This document shows, in pieces, positions 8,352 through 16,898 of a stretch of 64,000 nt of DNA. The stretch's first letter is position 1; every line of letters begins with the position of its first letter. Made by a program: the position numbers and the translations under genes. The stretch is from RHLJ01 sp965601955. GTDB taxonomy: Bacteria > Bacteroidota > Rhodothermia > Balneolales > Balneolaceae. The notes under the pieces were generated by a model, which was not told where the DNA came from, ran no database searches, and saw nothing but the letters and a program-made list of their open reading frames with translations. The DNA lies in contig OZ271855.1 of NCBI GenBank assembly GCA_965601955.1, forward strand, positions 1,488,001 through 1,552,000, given 5' to 3'.

Positions 8352-9056
8352 ATGACTGTAAGAAATACAATTTTACAAGAAGCTGAACGAAGTCAAAAGA
8401 AAATAATTCAGGATCATACGGTCTTTCCGGGAGAGTTCTATCAACTAACCCAAAAAGACTATAAAGGTAATCGACTATTAGATATAACACTTTCACTAAT
8501 AGGGATGGTACCTTTTTTAATTTTGCTTCCTTTTCTGGCACTTGGAATAAGGTTTTCGTCGAGAGGAACGGTCTTCTTCAAACAACAGCGAACCGGTCAA
8601 AATGGAAGATCATTTACATGTTATAAGTTTAGAACAATGCATGTTTTTTATGATAATCCTCAAAGTGAGAAACCTGCGCTGACTCAAAAAAAAGATGTCC
8701 GGATTTTTAGTTTTGGGAGTTTTTTAAGAAAATCAAATTTGGACGAGCTCCCACAGCTGTTCAATGTTCTTAAAGGTGATATGAGTCTAGTTGGTCCAAG
8801 ACCATACATGGAAGATGAGTGTAGTTATTGGAATAAAAAATTTGAAGATTTTTATTATCGGTATGCAGTGAAGCCTGGAATAACTGGGTTAGCTCAAGTA
8901 AAAGGCCTTCGAGGGGGTACTTTCGATGAAAATCACATGCGAGAGAGGTTAAATTGGGATTTAATTTATGTAGAGAAACAATCTTTTTGGCTAGATATAA
9001 AGATCATTTTCAATACTGTGCTCCAAATGCTCCATCTAAATACTAATGCACATTAG
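8352..9056 (+). CDS. Undecaprenyl-phosphate sugar phosphotransferase (initiating transferase)
   Basis: 234-residue member of the bacterial sugar transferase family (PF02397) that starts repeat-unit synthesis by moving a sugar-1-phosphate from a UDP-sugar to undecaprenyl phosphate. After a cytoplasmic segment there is one hydrophobic re-entrant helix (about 45-65), then FFKQQRTGQNGRSFTCYKFRTM, SNLDELPQLFNVLKGDMSLVGPRP and KPGITGLAQVKGLRGG, all family signatures. It lacks the multi-helix N-terminal domain of WbaP/WcaJ, so it is the short PglC/EpsL-like form. ATG 8352 is preferred over TTG 8349. A putative promoter sits about 120 bases upstream. Confidence 0.88.
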   Translation: MTVRNTILQEAERSQKKIIQDHTVFPGEFYQLTQKDYKGNRLLDITLSLIGMVPFLILLPFLALGIRFSSRGTVFFKQQRTGQNGRSFTCYKFRTMHVFYDNPQSEKPALTQKKDVRIFSFGSFLRKSNLDELPQLFNVLKGDMSLVGPRPYMEDECSYWNKKFEDFYYRYAVKPGITGLAQVKGLRGGTFDENHMRERLNWDLIYVEKQSFWLDIKIIFNTVLQMLHLNTNAH

Positions 9057-9138
9057 TTTCCCTTGCTTAGTGCAGGTTCTCTCTTTTAAGTTCACATTAT
9101 CATATCTTATTCTAAAATAGTTAAAAAATCTTGGCAAG

Positions 9139-10422
9139 TTGAAAACAGGAATTATTGGCCTTGGTTACGTTGGTCTTCCCCTACTCTATACATTTCATCA
9201 AGCAGGGCAAAACGTAATAGGTTTTGACATAGATCAAAACAAAATTGATTCTTTCAACTCCGGTAAAAGTTATATCAAGCACTTTAAAAATGATCAGATT
9301 GAAGCTCTTGCAAATTCTGATCGATGTAAAGTTACTTCAGATTTCTCCAAGCTTACAGAGGTAGACTTTATTCTTATTTGTGTACCTACTCCTCTAGACC
9401 ATCATCGTGAACCGGATATGACTTATGTTGTAGAAACAACAAAAGTAATTTCAAAATATTTAAGAAGAGATCAATTGGTAATCCTGGAATCTACTACTTG
9501 GCCGGGAACTACAGATGAACTTTTAGCAAGAATACTAGAAGAAGGCTCAGGGTTAAGGTCAAATGTCGATTTTTATGTTGCGTACAGTCCCGAAAGAGAA
9601 GATCCTGGTAATCCAGATTTTGATACTAAATCAATTCCAAAAATAGTAGGTGCATCATCAGATATAGCTAGAGAAAAAGCTGTTGAACTTTACTCGAGTG
9701 CTTTAGAGCGAGTTATCCCTGTTTCTTCAACAAAAATCGCTGAATCTGCAAAGCTATTAGAAAATATTTTTCGTTCAGTAAATATTGCTCTTGTCAATGA
9801 AATGAAGCTGGTTATGGATGCGATGAATATCGATATTCATGAGGTAATTGATGCAGCTTCAACAAAACCATTTGGGTTTATGAAGTTTACTCCTGGCCCA
9901 GGTTTAGGTGGGCATTGTATTCCAGTCGATCCATTTTATCTTACTTGGAAAGCTCGTGAGTTTGGATTGCACACTAAGTTTATAGAGTTGGCTGGAGAAG
10001 TAAATACTTCCATGGCTCAATTTGTTATAGATAAAACTATTCTTGCTCTTAACAACAATGGTAAGCCTGTAAAAGGTAGCAAGATTTTGATTTTGGGTGT
10101 AGCATACAAACCCAATGTAGACGATATGAGAGAATCACCATCATTTCCTATAATGGATAAATTGGTTTCTCTTGGAGCAGAAATCGAATTTTTTGATCCA
10201 TGGATCCCAAATATACCTGCTACCAGGGAGCATATGAATTGGAAAGGGAAAAAGAGTATCAATTGGAATAAAAACGTTATAGAGTCTTTTGATGCAGTTT
10301 TGATTATCACAGATCATTCGGGTGTCAATTATGAAGAGCTAAAAGAATGGTCACGTTGTATTGTTGATACAAGAAATGTGTATCCCGGCTCACAAGGTTC
10401 TAAAAAAATATTTAAAGCATAG
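9139..10422 (+). CDS. wbpA: UDP-N-acetylglucosamine 6-dehydrogenase-like (WbpA/WecC group)
   Basis: 427-residue NAD-dependent nucleotide-sugar dehydrogenase that oxidises C6 of a UDP-HexNAc to the uronic acid. The Rossmann domain begins TGIIGLGYVGLPLL. ILICVPTPLD and ILESTTWPGTTDE follow. The catalytic cysteine is C260 within PGPGLGGHCIPVDPFYLTWKAREFG, a context characteristic of WbpA-type enzymes. A C-terminal UDP-binding domain covers about 310-420. The start is TTG 9139, since the fold begins immediately there. It stands next to WbpB-, formyltransferase- and WbpE-like genes, so UDP-GlcNAc is the likely substrate. WecC (UDP-ManNAc) cannot be excluded by sequence alone. Confidence 0.83.
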   Translation: MKTGIIGLGYVGLPLLYTFHQAGQNVIGFDIDQNKIDSFNSGKSYIKHFKNDQIEALANSDRCKVTSDFSKLTEVDFILICVPTPLDHHREPDMTYVVETTKVISKYLRRDQLVILESTTWPGTTDELLARILEEGSGLRSNVDFYVAYSPEREDPGNPDFDTKSIPKIVGASSDIAREKAVELYSSALERVIPVSSTKIAESAKLLENIFRSVNIALVNEMKLVMDAMNIDIHEVIDAASTKPFGFMKFTPGPGLGGHCIPVDPFYLTWKAREFGLHTKFIELAGEVNTSMAQFVIDKTILALNNNGKPVKGSKILILGVAYKPNVDDMRESPSFPIMDKLVSLGAEIEFFDPWIPNIPATREHMNWKGKKSINWNKNVIESFDAVLIITDHSGVNYEELKEWSRCIVDTRNVYPGSQGSKKIFKA

Positions 10423-10428
10423 ATTAAT

Positions 10429-11601
10429 ATGAAGATTGCTGTAGCTGGAACTGGATATGTAGGTTTATCTTTAGCTGTGCTATTATCTCAACGTCATCAA
10501 GTAACAGCATTGGATATCATCCAAGAGAAGGTTGATTTAATTAATAAGAAAGAATCACCAATAAGTGATCCAGAAATAGAAAGATTTTTAGCAGAAAAGT
10601 CATTAAACCTTACGGCTACTCTAGACAAAGAAGAAGCATATAGTGGATCAGATTATGTTATTATCGCGACTCCAACAAACTATGATTCAGATACTAATAA
10701 GTTTGATACCCGATCAGTCGAGGCTGTAATAAAAGATGTGTTAAGCATCAATCCAAATGCTACAATGGTGATAAAGTCTACTATACCAGTAGGTTATGTG
10801 AAGCATGCAAAAGAGGATTTCAAATGCGATAACATTATATTCTCACCTGAATTTCTACGAGAAGGTAAGGCATTATATGATAATTTATATCCATCGAGAA
10901 TTGTTGTTGGAGAACAATCTGAAAGGGCAAAAACTTTTGCCGATCTGTTGATCGAAGGAGCCGAAAAACCATCAGAAGAGATATCAGTATTGTTTACAGA
11001 TTCAACAGAGGCAGAGGCAATTAAGTTATTTTCTAATACCTATCTAGCAATGAGAGTTGCTTACTTCAATGAGCTAGATTCATATTGTGAATCACACAGA
11101 CTAAGCACTGTACAAGTAATAAAAGGGGTAGGATTGGACCCAAGAATTGGGGATCATTACAATAATCCATCTTTTGGTTATGGAGGATATTGCTTACCAA
11201 AGGATACTAAACAGTTGTTAGCCAATTTTAGGGATGTTCCAAACAACCTTATTAGAGCAATAGTAGATGCCAATACTACAAGAAAGGATTTCATAGCTGA
11301 TCAGGTTCTAAAGAATAACCCTGAAATAGTTGGGATATATCGTCTTGTAATGAAGCAGGGTTCCGATAATTTTAGAGCGAGTGCAATTCAGGGTATTATG
11401 AAGCGGATTAAGGCGAAAGGAATAGAGGTTATTGTTTATGAGCCATACCTAAAAGAAGAAGAGTTTTTTCATTCTAGAGTGATTACAGATTTAGATGAGT
11501 TCAAGCAGTTATCAGATGTAATTGTTGCAAATCGGATGGTAGAAGAAATCCGGGACGTAGAAGGAAAGGTATATACCAGGGACCTCTTTGGAAAAGATTA
11601 A
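10429..11601 (+). CDS. ugd: UDP-glucose 6-dehydrogenase
   Basis: 390 residues. It makes UDP-glucuronate from UDP-glucose with two NAD+. Begins AVAGTGYVGLSLAVLLSQ (Rossmann fold), with YVIIATPTNYD near 76-85, VIKSTIPVGY near 114-123 and SPEFLREGKALYD near 139-151. The catalytic cysteine is C255 in FGYGGYCLPKDTKQLL. This shorter type differs from the WbpA-like enzyme just upstream, so the locus encodes two distinct UDP-sugar dehydrogenases separated by six bases. UDP-glucuronate may be a repeat-unit precursor in its own right. Confidence 0.9.
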   Translation: MKIAVAGTGYVGLSLAVLLSQRHQVTALDIIQEKVDLINKKESPISDPEIERFLAEKSLNLTATLDKEEAYSGSDYVIIATPTNYDSDTNKFDTRSVEAVIKDVLSINPNATMVIKSTIPVGYVKHAKEDFKCDNIIFSPEFLREGKALYDNLYPSRIVVGEQSERAKTFADLLIEGAEKPSEEISVLFTDSTEAEAIKLFSNTYLAMRVAYFNELDSYCESHRLSTVQVIKGVGLDPRIGDHYNNPSFGYGGYCLPKDTKQLLANFRDVPNNLIRAIVDANTTRKDFIADQVLKNNPEIVGIYRLVMKQGSDNFRASAIQGIMKRIKAKGIEVIVYEPYLKEEEFFHSRVITDLDEFKQLSDVIVANRMVEEIRDVEGKVYTRDLFGKD

Positions 11602-11613
11602 AGGAGAGAATAA

Positions 11614-12642
11614 GTGAGTCCCATTCGATTTTCAGTTATTGGATTTGGCAGAATTGGTCAGCGGCATGCAAAAATTATCCAGGAGTACGAGCAATCAGAA
11701 CTTATCTCTGTAGTAGATGTTAATCCGAAGCAATTTGAATCCATTTCTTCTCTTGAATTAGAATGTAGCTGCTATGACTCTATTCTTAATTTTCTAGAAA
11801 AAGATAAAGGGAATTCTCAGGTTGTAACTATAGCTACCCCTAATGGTTTTCATGCTCAATATGCTGTTCAGCTTTTAAAGGCTGGTTATGATGTAATGAT
11901 TGAAAAACCGATGGCATTATCAGAGGAAGAGGCGGAACTGGTTTTACAAGCTGAAGAAAGTTTTGGGAAAAAGGTCTTTGTAGTTAAGCAGAATAGATAT
12001 AGCCCTCCTTCAATTTGGATGAAAAAAATAGTTGATAATGGGATTATAGGAGAGGTACTCATGGTACAGGTAAACTGTTATTGGAACCGTGACGATAGGT
12101 ATTATAAAACGAGTGACTGGAAAGGCTCAAAGGAATTAGATGGGGGAGCTTTATTTACACAATTCAGCCATTTTGTTGACATTATGTACTGGGTATTCGG
12201 GGATATCAAAACTCCTAAAGCTATTGTTAAAAACTTTACTCACCCAGATTTGAAAGATTTTGATGATTCTGGGTTTGCCCAATTTGAATTTGAAAGTGGA
12301 GGTATGGGCAGTATTAATTACTCTACCTCTTGCTGGAATAAAAACATGGAGAGCAGTATAACGGTTGTTGGGACAAAAGGGAGCTTCAAGGTTGGAGGGC
12401 AATACATGAACGAAATAGAGTATTGCCATATAGAAGATTATGAAATGCCGGTATTACCCGCTACAAATCCTCCCAATGATTACGGCCCTTATAAAGGCAG
12501 CGCTGCTAATCATCATTATGTATTCGAAAATATAGTAGATGTATTAAAAGGAAAAGAAGAGCCAACAGCGACTTCTTTTGATGGGATGAAAGTAGTTAGT
12601 ATCATTGAAAGGATTTATAAATCTGCAGGTTTTATAAAATGA
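11614..12642 (+). CDS. wbpB: Gfo/Idh/MocA oxidoreductase, WbpB-like UDP-GlcNAcA 3-dehydrogenase
   Basis: 342 residues. The N-terminal NAD(P)-binding domain starts FSVIGFGRIGQRHAKII and contains ATPNGFHAQYAVQLL and the family lysine in MIEKPMALSEEEAE (about 94-106). A C-terminal alpha/beta domain has KGSKELDGGALFTQFSHFVDIMYWV. WbpB enzymes oxidise C3 of UDP-2-acetamido-2-deoxy-glucuronate before transamination. GTG 11614 is chosen as start because AAGGAG lies about eight bases upstream. Position between WbpA- and WbpE-like genes supports the specific assignment; on sequence alone it is a general Gfo/Idh/MocA protein. Confidence 0.75.
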   Translation: MSPIRFSVIGFGRIGQRHAKIIQEYEQSELISVVDVNPKQFESISSLELECSCYDSILNFLEKDKGNSQVVTIATPNGFHAQYAVQLLKAGYDVMIEKPMALSEEEAELVLQAEESFGKKVFVVKQNRYSPPSIWMKKIVDNGIIGEVLMVQVNCYWNRDDRYYKTSDWKGSKELDGGALFTQFSHFVDIMYWVFGDIKTPKAIVKNFTHPDLKDFDDSGFAQFEFESGGMGSINYSTSCWNKNMESSITVVGTKGSFKVGGQYMNEIEYCHIEDYEMPVLPATNPPNDYGPYKGSAANHHYVFENIVDVLKGKEEPTATSFDGMKVVSIIERIYKSAGFIK

Positions 12643-12643
12643 T

Positions 12644-13345
12644 ATGCGACTAGGACTTTTCGCCTATAATTTCCCACACCGAAAAACACAGGACTTTATC
12701 TTTCGGATACTTTCTGAAGGTCACAATATCCAGGCTATTTTTGCAGCAGATAAAGTAAAGCTTAACATACCTCCATCAAGTATTCGAAAAACAGTACGCT
12801 TTAATGGCTTGCTACACCCTTCAGAAATTGCCAAGAATCTGGGGATTCCATATGAAGTTGTAAACCATGATTCTTCTGAGATCGGAAGTCTCGTTAAGAA
12901 CTATGGTATTGAACTAGGTGTAATCGCAGGGGCAAGAATTATCCCTGGTGATGTGATTAGCTTCTTCGAGCATGGGATAATAAACTTCCACCCTGGCTTA
13001 ATTCCCGAATCCAGAGGATTAGATGCCATTTTATGGTCTATTTTTAATAAGATTCCTATAGGAGTTACTTCTCATTTAATCGACCATAGGGTTGATGCAG
13101 GAAAAATTGTAGATATTAAAAGGATATCTATAGATCATAATGATACACTATTTGACCTTTATGAGAAGGTATATTCCCTTCAATTGAACATGATCAATAG
13201 TTCTATAAAAAAGGTCAAAAAAGGGAAGGTTGCTTCTATCAGCGAAGTGGGTAAGTATAATTCTAAGATGCCTTCTGAAATGGAAGAAAGAACTCTTGAA
13301 TTAGTTAGTGATTATATTGACTTGTTTTCAACATCAAAGACATGA
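12644..13345 (+). CDS. Formyltransferase-family enzyme (candidate sugar N-formyltransferase)
   Basis: 233 residues with the N-terminal formyltransferase fold. The catalytic Asn-His-Asp triad is seen as N114 and H116 in IINFHPGLIPESRGLDAILW and D151 in LIDHRVDAGKI, with spacing as in methionyl-tRNA formyltransferase. No tRNA-binding C-terminal domain is present, so a small-molecule acceptor is likely. It lies two bases after the WbpB-like gene and overlaps the WbpE-like aminotransferase by four bases, where a WbpD N-acetyltransferase might be expected. The inferred role is formylation of the new 3-amino group of the UDP-sugar from N10-formyltetrahydrofolate. Confidence 0.72.
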   Translation: MRLGLFAYNFPHRKTQDFIFRILSEGHNIQAIFAADKVKLNIPPSSIRKTVRFNGLLHPSEIAKNLGIPYEVVNHDSSEIGSLVKNYGIELGVIAGARIIPGDVISFFEHGIINFHPGLIPESRGLDAILWSIFNKIPIGVTSHLIDHRVDAGKIVDIKRISIDHNDTLFDLYEKVYSLQLNMINSSIKKVKKGKVASISEVGKYNSKMPSEMEERTLELVSDYIDLFSTSKT

Positions 13346-14574
13346 AAATCCCACTTCTAGATTTAAAAGCACAATATGAGACCATAAAAGCTGAGGTAGA
13401 ACCAGCAATAAAGAAAGTGCTGGATTCACAAAGCTTTATAATGGGAGATTTCGTTAAGGATTTTGAAAAAGAAGTTGCTACATATTGTGAGTCAAAATAC
13501 GCGTATGGTTGTGCTTCAGGATCAGATGCCTTGCTTCTTGCTTTGATGGCAATTGATATTAAGCCGGGGGATTATGTAATTCTTCCTCCATTTACATTCT
13601 TTGCAACGGCTGGAGCTGTTCATAGGTTAGGTGCAATTCCCGTATTTATAGATATCGATCCGATAAGCTTTAACCTTGATCCAAAAAAGGTAGAAGAATT
13701 TCTTAATGGTGAAGGAGAAATTTATGATCGCATAAAGCCGGACATCGAAAAAGTAAAGGCTATTATACCTGTTCATTTGTATGGTCAGATGGCCGAAATG
13801 GACCCAATTAGGGAACTGGCAAATGAATTTGATTTATTTATAATTGAGGATGCTGCTCAATCAATTAGATCTATATACAGGGGGCGGCAATCTGGCAATA
13901 TTGGAGATATTGGGTGTTTCAGTTTTTTCCCGAGTAAAAACTTAGGAGCTTACGGGGATGCCGGCCTGGTTACGACCAATAATGAAGAATTAGCTCAAAA
14001 ATTGGACATCCTGCGCCTGCATGGTGCGCGCCCCAAGTATTATCACAAATATGTCGGGATTAATAGTCGCCTTGATGCGATCCAGGCTGTAGTGCTATCA
14101 ATCAAATTGAAATATCTGGATGACTGGTCTGAAGCTCGGCGTGAAAAAGCTTTGAAATACAATCTTTTATTTGAGGAATATGATCTCGTACAGTCACCAG
14201 ATTCGATATGTGAAGGATATTGTTCTTCTCCTGGTGAAGGATGTACGTTAAACCCTGATGGGATTATTCTCCCCTTTGAAACCACTGGTGATCCAAATAA
14301 TGATGGACGGCATATTTATCATCAGTATACCATTAGAACAAGGAATCGAGATAAAATAGTTGAAGCCTTAAAGAAAGAAGGGATCGGTACGGCTGTATAT
14401 TATCCTGTATCACTACATATGCAGGAATGTTTTTCAGATTTAGGCTATCAAGCTGAGGATTGTCCGGTTGCGTATTGCGCAAGCCAGCAAGCACTATCCC
14501 TTCCTGTTTATCCCGAAATTAGTGATGACAAGCAAGAAAAAGTGGTTAATACCATTGCAAAAGCATTACATTAA
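13342..14574 (+). CDS. wbpE: DegT/DnrJ/EryC1/StrS aminotransferase, WbpE-like, with cysteine-containing insertion
   Basis: PLP-dependent sugar aminotransferase of 410 residues, about 40-50 longer than typical WbpE. It begins IPLLDLKAQYETIKAEVEPA. The cofactor lysine is K199 in FSFFPSKNLGAYGDAG. IIEDAAQSIRS (about 168-178) holds the PLP-ring aspartate. The expected reaction is transamination of UDP-3-keto-GlcNAcA to the 3-amino sugar, usually from glutamate. Unusual segments are about 119-136 and especially about 287-323, which carries C290, C294 and C301 just before the conserved IYHQYTIRT strand. It overlaps the formyltransferase gene (ATGA-type), supporting coupled action. Confidence 0.82.
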   Translation: MKIPLLDLKAQYETIKAEVEPAIKKVLDSQSFIMGDFVKDFEKEVATYCESKYAYGCASGSDALLLALMAIDIKPGDYVILPPFTFFATAGAVHRLGAIPVFIDIDPISFNLDPKKVEEFLNGEGEIYDRIKPDIEKVKAIIPVHLYGQMAEMDPIRELANEFDLFIIEDAAQSIRSIYRGRQSGNIGDIGCFSFFPSKNLGAYGDAGLVTTNNEELAQKLDILRLHGARPKYYHKYVGINSRLDAIQAVVLSIKLKYLDDWSEARREKALKYNLLFEEYDLVQSPDSICEGYCSSPGEGCTLNPDGIILPFETTGDPNNDGRHIYHQYTIRTRNRDKIVEALKKEGIGTAVYYPVSLHMQECFSDLGYQAEDCPVAYCASQQALSLPVYPEISDDKQEKVVNTIAKALH

Positions 14575-14577
14575 AGC

Positions 14578-15108
14578 ATGCTAAAATCACCTGTAACACA
14601 ATTTATTCTAAAAGCGCTCGGGATTTTCATCGTATGGTATGTTGTGTATGAACTATGGTTGCTACCAGATGGAAGGTTAGATGAGTGGCTATCGCTCAAT
14701 ATTGTAAGTATTAGCACTGGTGTACTACAGAGTATTGGATATGAAACCTGGTCCATTCATCGTACGCTTGGAATAGGAGAGAACAGAGGAATTGAATTAG
14801 TCGATGGATGTACTGGTATTTCTGCAATTGGCCTTTTTCTTGGGTTCATTTTGGCCTATCCGGGTGACTGGAAGAATAGGATAAGCTTTTCTTTACTAGG
14901 AATTGGAGTCATATACATTGTAAATATTGTAAGGATTGTTGTCTTAGCAATTACACAAGAAGAATGGGTTGAGTTTTTTGATGTTACTCACGATTACTCG
15001 ACAACTACAATCTTTTATATAGTCATTTTTGTTATGTGGATGGCTTGGGTAAAATTCAGTGATGGTGATTTCAAATCTTCTGTTAAACTGGAAAATGCCT
15101 CTGCTTAA
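14578..15108 (+). CDS. Exosortase/archaeosortase-family membrane protease-transpeptidase
   Basis: 176-residue polytopic membrane protein with the exosortase catalytic residues: C78 in ELVDGCTGISAIG, R119 in IVNIVRIVVLA and H138 in DVTHDYSTTTIFY. These enzymes cut a C-terminal sorting signal and attach the protein to a surface glycolipid or polysaccharide. The short length and GCTGI motif resemble small Bacteroidota exosortases (XrtF/XrtY-like); the exact subtype was not settled. It starts three bases after the WbpE-like gene, at the end of the polysaccharide operon, and overlaps the next membrane gene. No protein in this window shows an obvious matching sorting signal. Confidence 0.85.
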   Translation: MLKSPVTQFILKALGIFIVWYVVYELWLLPDGRLDEWLSLNIVSISTGVLQSIGYETWSIHRTLGIGENRGIELVDGCTGISAIGLFLGFILAYPGDWKNRISFSLLGIGVIYIVNIVRIVVLAITQEEWVEFFDVTHDYSTTTIFYIVIFVMWMAWVKFSDGDFKSSVKLENASA

Positions 15109-15577
15109 AAAGTTTTTGCTGATCATAATTGTAGTAGCGATCTACTTCATTGGAGTTAGAAAATTAAGAGCTGCTATTCATGACCTTCATCTAGGGAGCA
15201 TTTTACCTACTTCATACGGAGTTATTGATGAAGATTCTGAGGTTACTTTTTTTGCGCAGTCTTCCGTTAGCTATACTTTTTATTACCAGTCTGATGAAGC
15301 AAACTATATTTGGATGTACAAAATACCCTTTGGGTCGTTCTTCTTATTTGCTGTACTTGGTTTGATTTTAGTAAATGCCAAAAAAAATGACTATTTAATC
15401 TTAGTTGGTATTCATTTAATTTCGGGCTTAATTGCATTGTTATTCTTAATACTTGGATTAAATCTCCAGAAATATTTTCTGATAATTCCCGATCTGCTTT
15501 CCAGGTACTTAGTTCCACTGTGTTCTTTAGGGATGGTAGGATATACATATTTAAAGAATAATGGGAAGCTTGAATAA
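15095..15577 (+). CDS. Exosortase-linked membrane protein of unknown function
   Basis: 160 residues from the preferred ATG at 15095, overlapping the exosortase gene by 14 bases. An upstream in-frame start at 15059 would add 12 residues. One hydrophobic segment lies at the N-terminus (FLLIIIVVAIYFIGV), then a soluble stretch of about 50 residues, then three hydrophobic segments. The layout is like the small membrane proteins found beside exosortases in Bacteroidota (exosortase-associated proteins), but no sequence motif proves it. The overlap suggests that the two proteins are made together and may act together. Confidence 0.6.
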   Translation: MPLLKKFLLIIIVVAIYFIGVRKLRAAIHDLHLGSILPTSYGVIDEDSEVTFFAQSSVSYTFYYQSDEANYIWMYKIPFGSFFLFAVLGLILVNAKKNDYLILVGIHLISGLIALLFLILGLNLQKYFLIIPDLLSRYLVPLCSLGMVGYTYLKNNGKLE

Positions 15578-16847
15578 TAAAGAGAAACCAGCATATTCTT
15601 CGTTTGAAGATTGTATCTCTTTGATTAAGAAATCTTCTAAAGCGAAGGTAAACCCTCAATTAGTGGCTGTATCAAAGCCTATTTGGGTACTTGGAGCGGG
15701 GAAAGCTTCTGGTTCACTACTTATGAACTTTCTGAGTAGTAATGTTTCTATCGTTGATGGCTTAATTATCACTCGAAATGAATCATCGATGCTGGGCAAT
15801 GTTCAAATATTTCAAGGCACTCATCCATATCCAGATTCAGTTACTGTAGCTGCTTCTTATGAACTTTTTGAACTAGCAAAGAAAATCCCAGCTGGAGATA
15901 CGGTAGTATTTATCCTTTCAGGTGGAGCTTCGTCAATGCTATGTATCCCTCCTGAAGGAATTGAAGTGGAAGAACTTGCTTTCACCTACAAATTACTTCT
16001 CAACTCGGGTGCTCCAATTAGAGAAATGAATATCGTTCGCAAGCATCTTTGTCTTTTGAAAGGAGGTCAACTTGCTCAGGCACTTCATCATGTTAATCTT
16101 ATCACCATTATTGAATCGGATGTGCCCGGAGATGACCTGGAAACAATAGGAAGTGCACCGACCATTTGTGATTCATCTACGTTTAATTACGCTTTTGATA
16201 TACTGAAGAAGTATGAGCTTTGGGAGTTACTTCCCACCTCAATTCAGAATCATATAAGTGACGGAGTTGCTGGCTTAATTCCAGATACGCCTAAGCCAGG
16301 GATCAATGATCATCCTAATCATGAAGTCCATATCGTATCAAAACCAACTGATTTTATTTCAGAAATTGAGCAGATATATAAAAAAGCAGGTTTTAATACA
16401 TGGGTTGCAAAGGAAGCTTATAACGAGGATGTTAGAATAGTTTCAAAAAAAATCTGTAGCAAAGCTATTTCAGTACTTAGCAAGAATGAACCCATTCAAA
16501 AGCCTGCAGCTCTGTTATTTTATGGTGAGAGTACTGTAAAAGTGAAGGGGAAAGGTAAAGGAGGAAGGAACCAGGAATTAGCATTGATGTCTGCAATCTC
16601 TATAGAAGGTCAACACTCTATTTCAATACTAAGCATAGGAACAGATGGAATCGATGGACCTACCGATGCTGCAGGAGCGATTGTAGACTCATATACCACA
16701 TTAAAAGCCAGGAAGATGAAGATATCTCCGGAGGAGTACTTACAAAATAATGATTCGTATCACTTCCATGAGCAAATGGGAACGCTTATTAAAATCGGGG
16801 CAACAGGGAAAAACCTGATGGATTTACAAGTTGTAATTATTGAATAG
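15561..16847 (+). CDS. Glycerate 2-kinase (GckA/TtuD, MOFRL type)
   Basis: 428-residue soluble enzyme of the DUF4147 plus MOFRL architecture that phosphorylates D-glycerate to 2-phosphoglycerate. WVLGAGKASGSLLMNF lies near 48-63, VVFILSGGASSMLCIPPEGI near 115-134, then REMNIVRKHLCLLKGGQLA. The C-terminal MOFRL domain holds FYGESTVKVKGKGKGGRNQELAL and SIGTDGIDGPTDAAGAIVD. It overlaps the preceding membrane protein by 17 bases, but its function is central metabolism, so the link to the polysaccharide genes is probably only transcriptional. Confidence 0.88.
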   Translation: MGSLNNKEKPAYSSFEDCISLIKKSSKAKVNPQLVAVSKPIWVLGAGKASGSLLMNFLSSNVSIVDGLIITRNESSMLGNVQIFQGTHPYPDSVTVAASYELFELAKKIPAGDTVVFILSGGASSMLCIPPEGIEVEELAFTYKLLLNSGAPIREMNIVRKHLCLLKGGQLAQALHHVNLITIIESDVPGDDLETIGSAPTICDSSTFNYAFDILKKYELWELLPTSIQNHISDGVAGLIPDTPKPGINDHPNHEVHIVSKPTDFISEIEQIYKKAGFNTWVAKEAYNEDVRIVSKKICSKAISVLSKNEPIQKPAALLFYGESTVKVKGKGKGGRNQELALMSAISIEGQHSISILSIGTDGIDGPTDAAGAIVDSYTTLKARKMKISPEEYLQNNDSYHFHEQMGTLIKIGATGKNLMDLQVVIIE

Positions 16848-16878
16848 TTGAGGTCAAGAACTGCGGAACGTATCTTTA
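16848..16878 (+). promoter_or_regulatory. Possible promoter before BatA-like gene
   Basis: TTG at 16848-16850, 20 bases, then TATCTTTA at 16871-16878, one mismatch from TAnnTTTG. It lies in the 51-base gap between the glycerate kinase stop and the VWA gene start. Confidence 0.3.
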
Positions 16879-16898
16879 CGAGGTACTAATTTTAAAAT

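Noticed and set aside
15561..16847. Glycerate kinase as part of the polysaccharide pathway, for example making a glyceryl substituent
   Set aside because: The sequence is an ordinary GckA/TtuD enzyme and no glycerate-transferring gene is nearby; overlap with the upstream gene alone is weak evidence.
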